The translations under genes and the position numbers were made by a program. Below, piece by piece: positions 6,045 to 9,509 of a stretch of DNA of 9,509 nt (its first letter is position 1; the number at the start of each line of letters is the position of its first letter). Under the pieces are notes generated by a model that made no database searches, had not been told where the DNA came from, and saw only the letters and a program-made list of their open reading frames with translations. Source of the DNA: Verrucomicrobiota bacterium (lineage in GTDB: Bacteria > Verrucomicrobiota > Verrucomicrobiia > Chthoniobacterales > UBA10450); the NCBI GenBank assembly GCA_003219335.1, contig QHOF01000060.1:1-9509 (forward strand). Direction: 5' to 3'.

Positions 6045-7283
6045 ATGTATTTTTTACTCCGCGTCATCTTACTTTTTAGCGCCCTCAGCTTGATTTTGAC
6101 CGAGTCAGGCAGTGGCGCGGTGGTCTTTCAACCGGGCAAAAAAACGAAGTTTGTCGCCCCTGGGGAAGAAGAAATCAACCAGACGGCGCTGGAGCTATAT
6201 CAGACTGCGCAGACTGCCGAAAAGCAAGGCAACCTGAAACGAGCAATTGGCGCGTACAAGAATATCGTGCGGAAGTATCCCAGAGATGCTCTTGCCGCGA
6301 GTGCCCTCTATCGCGCGGCGGAATTAGAGGAACGGCGTGGCAACTATCTGGCGGCTGCGGATGCATATCGACAGTTGGTCGAAAGATATCCCGAGAGTCC
6401 CCGTTTCGATGAAGCAATCGAGGCGCAGTTTCGCATCGGCGAAATGTATCTGGCCGGCAAAAAGAAGAGAATTCTGGGCATCCCATTTGGGAAATCGCTG
6501 GATCGGGCGGTGACAATTTTCGCGAGCGTTGTCCGTACCGCGCCATACGGGAAATACACAGCGCGCGCCCAATTTGACATTGGTCTTGCGCGCGAGAAAC
6601 AGAACCTGCCGGAGATGGCAATCGAAGCGTACCAAGCCGTGGTGAACAGATTTCCAAACGAGCCGGTTGCCGCGGATGCGCAATATCAAATCGGTTACAT
6701 CTGGTTCATGGCGGCACGAAAGGGTACCACGGACGCGGCAGCAACCAGCAACGCCAAGACAGCTTTCCAAGATTTCCTTCTCCATTATCCGCATAGCGAA
6801 AAAGCCGCTCAGGCGCGCGCGAACCTGGACCTTCTTGAGCATAAGGAAACGAAAAGCTCCTATGAAGTGGCCAAATTTTACGACAAACAGAAATATTATC
6901 GCGCTGCAGTAATCTACTACAATGAGGTGATTCGGCAGCAACCTGGGTCAACCGAGAGTAATCTGGCGAAAAAACGGATCGATCAGTTGCGTGCGAAGGT
7001 CGGCGAGGCGGCGCTTCAACCGGCCGTGTCCGCGGTCCAAACTGGCAAGAAAAAAGGTGAAGCGCATGGAGCGCGGACTGCTGGAACCGGGTCCACGCAG
7101 CCAGGCCCGGCAAATAACGAAGCACCATTGCCTGCGCCAGCGAGCGATAGTTCGCTTCCGCCACCGGCTTCGCTTGCGCCCGATATGACCACTGCGCCTG
7201 ATCACCTATTCCCTCCGCTGGGCACCAGCGCAAGCTCCGATGCATCGCCCAGCCCGGCGGCCTCCGCCTCACCGGCGCCTTGA
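6045..7283 (+). CDS. BamD-like exported TPR protein with Pro/Ala-rich tail
   Basis: A 412-residue exported tetratricopeptide-repeat protein most like BamD (YfiO), the periplasmic TPR component of the outer-membrane beta-barrel assembly machine, and also similar to YbgF/CpoB. A signal-peptide-like segment (residues 1-25, MYFLLRVILLFSALS... ending GSGA) precedes TPR-type helices at about 45-80, 84-117, 125-165, 172-205, 208-248 and 272-300, each with KYP/RYP/RFP/HYP-type turns. The segment LEHKETKSSYEVAKFYDKQK followed by YRAAVIYYNEVI matches the last repeat of BamD. After residue 325 comes a low-complexity Pro/Ala/Ser tail. Unlike BamD there is no lipobox cysteine, so it should be soluble or held by its signal segment. 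I chose ATG 6045 because the hydrophobic segment starts there; GTG 5994 would add 17 polar residues. The LptE-like gene starts at its stop codon, supporting a role in envelope assembly. Confidence 0.82.
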   Translation: MYFLLRVILLFSALSLILTESGSGAVVFQPGKKTKFVAPGEEEINQTALELYQTAQTAEKQGNLKRAIGAYKNIVRKYPRDALAASALYRAAELEERRGNYLAAADAYRQLVERYPESPRFDEAIEAQFRIGEMYLAGKKKRILGIPFGKSLDRAVTIFASVVRTAPYGKYTARAQFDIGLAREKQNLPEMAIEAYQAVVNRFPNEPVAADAQYQIGYIWFMAARKGTTDAAATSNAKTAFQDFLLHYPHSEKAAQARANLDLLEHKETKSSYEVAKFYDKQKYYRAAVIYYNEVIRQQPGSTESNLAKKRIDQLRAKVGEAALQPAVSAVQTGKKKGEAHGARTAGTGSTQPGPANNEAPLPAPASDSSLPPPASLAPDMTTAPDHLFPPLGTSASSDASPSPAASASPAP

Positions 7284-7783
7284 AAGCGTCACTTGCGACA
7301 GTATTCTGCCTCGCTTTGAGTGGCTGCCTCGGCTACCACATCGGGCCGGTAAAGCCATATTATTTGCGCGATGTTCATACCATTGCAGTCCCGACTTTTA
7401 AAAATCGCACTCTGGTTCCGCGTATCGAAGCCTTAGTCACTGACACTGTAATCAAGCAGCTGCAACAGGATGGGACCTTTCGGGTGACCGGCGGGGACGA
7501 AGCGGACGCCACTTTGGCGGGGGAAATATATCTGATCAGCCGCCTGCCGGCGCGCTCTGTGCGCGGCAACGTGTTGGCCACAACAGAATTTAGTCTGGCC
7601 TTAACTGTAAAGTACTCACTAACCGGACGAGATGGCAAAGAACTGGCCCCGCCCAGCCAGGCGGTCGGGACGACCAGCTTCTTTGTGAGCAGCGACGTGA
7701 CTACGGATGAACGGCAAGCCTTGCCGCTTGCTACTGAAGATCTAGCCACCCGATTAGTTAGCCAGCTAAGCGAGGGCTGGTGA
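7280..7783 (+). CDS. LptE-like LPS-assembly lipoprotein
   Basis: A 167-residue predicted outer-membrane lipoprotein resembling LptE, the partner that plugs the LptD barrel and helps place lipopolysaccharide on the cell surface. Residues 1-16 form a lipoprotein signal with lipobox L-S-G-C (Cys16), followed directly by LGYHIG, like the CGYHL start of LptE proteins. The pattern HTIAVPTFKNRTLVPRIEALVTDTVIKQL and then DADATLAGEI is typical of the LptE-like family in bacteria outside the Proteobacteria. The start is TTG 7280, overlapping the TGA stop of the BamD-like gene (7281-7283) by two bases; no other start codon precedes the signal sequence, so translation is probably coupled. LptE homologs are poorly conserved and symbol use is therefore withheld, but the lipobox, size and neighbour make the call likely. 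The TPR gene follows after six bases. Confidence 0.8.
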   Translation: MKASLATVFCLALSGCLGYHIGPVKPYYLRDVHTIAVPTFKNRTLVPRIEALVTDTVIKQLQQDGTFRVTGGDEADATLAGEIYLISRLPARSVRGNVLATTEFSLALTVKYSLTGRDGKELAPPSQAVGTTSFFVSSDVTTDERQALPLATEDLATRLVSQLSEGW

Positions 7784-7789
7784 TGATTG

Positions 7790-8668
7790 ATGAAGGGGGA
7801 ACAAAGGCTTTGGACCATCCTCAACGACAAACTCGATACTCTGCGCGCCGCCAATCGGTTGCCTGAGGCGATTCGCGTTGCCGAGACGACGCTGGAAGTT
7901 GCCAAGCGGGCTTTCAAAGGGAGCGAGACCCCGCTTGCCGCCAGCTTCGAGAAGCTGGGACAGCTACTCGAGCAAAAGGGAGATTATGCCGCGGCCCAGG
8001 CATACTTTTTGAAGGCGCATGCAATTTTTGAAAAGGTAAAACCGCCTGATCCGTGCGCTATCTTCCGCTCCGCGCGGCAGCTGGCATTCATATGCGACAG
8101 CCTGGGCCAATCTGGGGAAGCAATTAATTTCTATCAGAAGGCAATAGCGGCCGGCACCCAGATCGAAGACGTTCCTTATTCGGATATCGGAACGATGTTA
8201 AACAACGTTGCGATGATTCTGCGCAAGTCGGGCCGGCAAAAGGCGGCGGAACCATGCTATCTGCGTGCTTTGGAAATTTACGAGAAGCAACTGGGACCTG
8301 ATCACGCCGACGTAGCGTCAGTGCTGAACAATCTGGCGGTGTTTTACACAAACGAACGCCGTTACACTGAAGCTGAGAAGATACATCTTCGGGCGTTGGA
8401 CATCCGGCAGAAATTGAATCCACCTCCACTTGCCGACATTGCGCAGTCAAAATGCAATCTGGCCGTGGTCTATCATTCGCGCGGCGATTACGCCAAAGCC
8501 GCAGAGCTTTACCAATCCTCGCTGAAAACGTGGGAGCAGGTGGAGGAAAAGCCTTCCAAAGATTACGACATCGTCGTGTCCAATTATGCCGATCTTTTGC
8601 GTTCTATTGGTCAGGCGCGCAAAGCGCATCAGTTGGAGGTTCGCGCGCGCAAGAAGCGCTTGGGCTAA
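7790..8668 (+). CDS. kinesin-light-chain-type TPR protein
   Basis: A 292-residue protein made almost entirely of tetratricopeptide repeats of the long kinesin-light-chain/TPR_12 type. Repeats are visible at about residues 14-45, 50-85, 95-125, 135-168 (NNVAMILRKSGRQKAAEPCY), 178-210 (NNLAVFYTNERRYTEAEKIH), 220-252 (CNLAVVYHSRGDYAKAAELY) and a final partial one at 262-290. The linker LGPDHADVASVL is characteristic of this subtype. There is no signal peptide, so a cytoplasmic scaffold role is likely; partners are unknown. ATG 7790 is used; TTG 7787 one codon earlier is also open, and GAGGG at about 7772-7776 is a possible ribosome-binding site inside the end of the previous gene. It is the last gene of the BamD-like/LptE-like unit, six bases after the LptE-like stop, so cotranscription is likely, although its role in envelope assembly is only suggested by position. 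Confidence 0.85.
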   Translation: MKGEQRLWTILNDKLDTLRAANRLPEAIRVAETTLEVAKRAFKGSETPLAASFEKLGQLLEQKGDYAAAQAYFLKAHAIFEKVKPPDPCAIFRSARQLAFICDSLGQSGEAINFYQKAIAAGTQIEDVPYSDIGTMLNNVAMILRKSGRQKAAEPCYLRALEIYEKQLGPDHADVASVLNNLAVFYTNERRYTEAEKIHLRALDIRQKLNPPPLADIAQSKCNLAVVYHSRGDYAKAAELYQSSLKTWEQVEEKPSKDYDIVVSNYADLLRSIGQARKAHQLEVRARKKRLG

Positions 8669-8765
8669 TTCAACCAGATGTCCCTCGCTTCGTTCCAATC
8701 GCAATGTCTCTGATTTAACCTTGCAGGCCGCCTGGTGCGCGCGCATCGTAGCGCCGCTGCCTGTT

Positions 8766-8847
8766 GCTCGCGTGGCGGAATTGGCAGACGCGTACGGCTC
8801 AGGACCGTATGGGGAAACCCGTGGAGGTTCGAGTCCTCTCGCGAGCA
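8766..8847 (+). tRNA. tRNA-Leu (anticodon CAG)
   Basis: A complete class II tRNA folds from the sequence. The acceptor stem is GCTCGCG (8766-8772) with CGCGAGC (8840-8846) and discriminator A at 8847. The D-stem is GCG/CGC (8775-8777, 8789-8791) with GG in the loop. The anticodon stem is TACGG/CCGTA (8793-8797, 8805-8809) with loop CTCAGGA, giving anticodon CAG at 8800-8802, which reads CUG leucine codons. A long variable arm (8810-8822, GGG/CCC) is as expected for leucine. The T-arm has the TTCGAGT loop (8828-8834). The 3' CCA is not encoded (GTA follows). No integrase or duplicated tRNA end is seen, so there is no sign of an insertion here. Confidence 0.97.
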
Positions 8848-8920
8848 GTAAGCCTCGTTCCCAGATCGCCCTTCAACTAGAGGCAGAATAGAAAACGCGC
8901 ACTGCTGCCTGGATGACTGA

Positions 8921-9352
8921 TTACTTCGAAGCGGCTTTCCTTCTGGCTGCCCACCGCGCTTTCATTAGCTCGGAGAGCCTTCTTCGCCCGGCCGGCGTGA
9001 GTGCGCCTTTTCTCCTGGCAGGAGCTTTCTTGGCGCCTGCGGCTTTCCTTCTGGCTGCCCACCGAGCCTTCATTAGCTGGGAGAGCCTTCTTCGCCCGGC
9101 TGGCGTGAGTGCGCCTTTTCTCCTGGCAGGAGCCGCTTTTGCCGCGCCCTTTTTCCTTGCCCAACGAGCTTTGGCAGCTGCCGCAAGCCTCGCTCGTGTG
9201 GCGGGTGAAAAGTAGCGGCCAGGGGCGGTGGCGCCTGTTGGCCTTTGAGGCGCACTTCGCAACAATGACGAAAGGCGTTGTTGCAGATTATCGATTTGTC
9301 GGCGAATTGCGATCGCTTCCTGTAGATCTTTAACAGATATGTCTGTATCCAT
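8921..9352 (-). CDS. small basic repeat protein, possible nucleic-acid binder
   Basis: A 143-residue protein of unknown function. Residues 1-33 (MDTDISVKDLQEAIAIRR onward) form a likely helical or coiled-coil segment with leucines and mixed charge. After a Pro/Gly linker there are three related basic units: residues 48-69, 82-104 and 118-140. Each has the plan S/T-P-A-x-R-x-R-L-x-x-x-x-K-A-R-W-A-x-R/K-K, joined by Ala/Lys/Arg/Pro linkers reminiscent of histone-H1-like tails. The unit plan vaguely resembles the NUMOD3-type DNA-binding helix of homing endonucleases and other short S-x-x-x-R-x-K-I-S-x-A motifs in bacterial basic proteins. High Arg/Lys/Ala content suggests nucleic-acid binding or nucleoid association; this is inference. 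ATG 9352 is the only good start, but no Shine-Dalgarno sequence precedes it. The gene is convergent with the tRNA and stands alone. Confidence 0.75.
   Translation of the reverse strand: MDTDISVKDLQEAIAIRRQIDNLQQRLSSLLRSAPQRPTGATAPGRYFSPATRARLAAAAKARWARKKGAAKAAPARRKGALTPAGRRRLSQLMKARWAARRKAAGAKKAPARRKGALTPAGRRRLSELMKARWAARRKAASK
8931..9133. repeat. two direct copies of a ~95-bp segment, 108-bp period
   Basis: Bases 8931-9025 and 9039-9133 are near-identical direct copies with period 108 bases (36 codons). By eye they differ at about four positions over the shared ~95 bases. The repeat lies inside the basic protein gene and keeps its frame, so it encodes the second and third basic units. The low divergence at silent positions indicates a recent duplication or gene conversion. 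The first protein unit (residues 48-69) is only related at the amino-acid level. Confidence 0.9.
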
Positions 9353-9509
9353 GTGTTGGTAATAGCCGGGGTTGGCCAGTATGGCAATAGCAATTTTTTG
9401 ATAACAACTTCTGCTAGAGATTCCTTGCCCTGTCTTACCTCGTTACCTATGTCATAACATTGATTCGCAAAAAAATACGGACTGGTGTTCTATCAAATTT
9501 TGAAGTGAC
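9353..9509 (-). promoter_or_regulatory. AT-richer upstream region of the basic protein gene
   Basis: This end of the window has no open frame I would call. It is visibly richer in A and T than the coding regions and contains A/T runs (such as TTTTTT near 9394 and AAAAAAA near 9470). Reading toward the basic gene on the minus strand, TTGTTA (9402-9407) and CATACT (9378-9383) are spaced 18 bases apart and would start transcription about 20 bases before ATG 9352. Each matches the sigma-70 consensus at only four of six bases, so the promoter call is weak. Confidence 0.25.

Noticed and set aside
8700..8765. Promoter for the tRNA gene (TTGCAG ... CATCGT)
   Set aside because: Each hexamer matches consensus at only three of six positions, which is what chance would give.
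8766..8847. tRNA-Leu as an integration site for a mobile element
   Set aside because: No integrase, no duplicated tRNA 3' end and no change in gene style beside it are visible in the window.
8881..8910. AGGCAG/CTGCCT inverted repeat as terminator for the tRNA or the basic gene
   Set aside because: The stem is only six base pairs with an 18-base loop and no T run, so the evidence is too weak.
8931..9133. Possible CRISPR array
   Set aside because: There are only two long copies with a 13-base gap and the repeat is coding and in frame; it lacks the multiple short repeats and unique spacers of CRISPR.
8913..9215. Plus-strand hydrophobic repeat frame (FLLAAHRAFIS repeats)
   Set aside because: It mirrors the duplicated basic protein on the other strand; the minus frame has a sensible N-terminal segment and charged repeat units, while the plus frame starts and ends arbitrarily within the repeat.

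Overview
This window reads as ordinary chromosomal DNA of a free-living Gram-negative bacterium with moderately high GC. Lipoprotein and outer-membrane assembly proteins (LptE-like, BamD-like) imply an outer membrane. The gene styles (a stand-alone SecD-P1-like secreted protein, a BsuPI-like secreted protein, a DUF72 protein, Ala/Arg/Lys-rich repeat proteins, weak Shine-Dalgarno signals) make me think of a soil Verrucomicrobiota. That assignment is an impression from protein style, not a database result.

Layout from left to right. (1) 1-1933, plus strand: molybdenum cofactor operon moaA (5' end cut by the window), moaC and mogA. It converts GTP to cyclic pyranopterin monophosphate and later adenylates molybdopterin. 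It ends at a long hairpin (1942-1978). (2) 2015-3541, minus strand: a two-gene unit of a secreted protein with a SecD-P1-like domain followed by a secreted M23 zinc peptidase. (3) 3632-5029, plus strand: a secreted BsuPI-like protein, then a PHP-family histidinol-phosphatase-like enzyme. The start codon of the latter lies inside a cluster of short inverted and direct repeats (4170-4255). (4) 5024-5902, minus strand: a DUF72 (YecE-family) protein whose 3' end overlaps the phosphatase gene by six bases. (5) 6045-8668, plus strand: a tightly packed envelope unit of a BamD-like TPR protein, an LptE-like lipoprotein started by a TTG overlapping the previous stop, and a kinesin-light-chain-type TPR protein. 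(6) 8766-8847: tRNA-Leu(CAG). (7) 8921-9352, minus strand: a small very basic protein built from three related units, two of them from a recent 108-bp in-frame duplication. (8) 9353-9509: AT-richer upstream DNA with no gene seen.

No mobile element, CRISPR array, phage gene or obvious defence system is visible. The most unusual items are the phosphatase gene whose ribosome-binding site and start codon sit in the loop between repeat arms, the duplicated basic repeat protein, the stand-alone SecD-P1-like secreted protein next to an M23 peptidase, and a BamD-like protein that lacks a lipidation cysteine and carries a Pro/Ala-rich tail.
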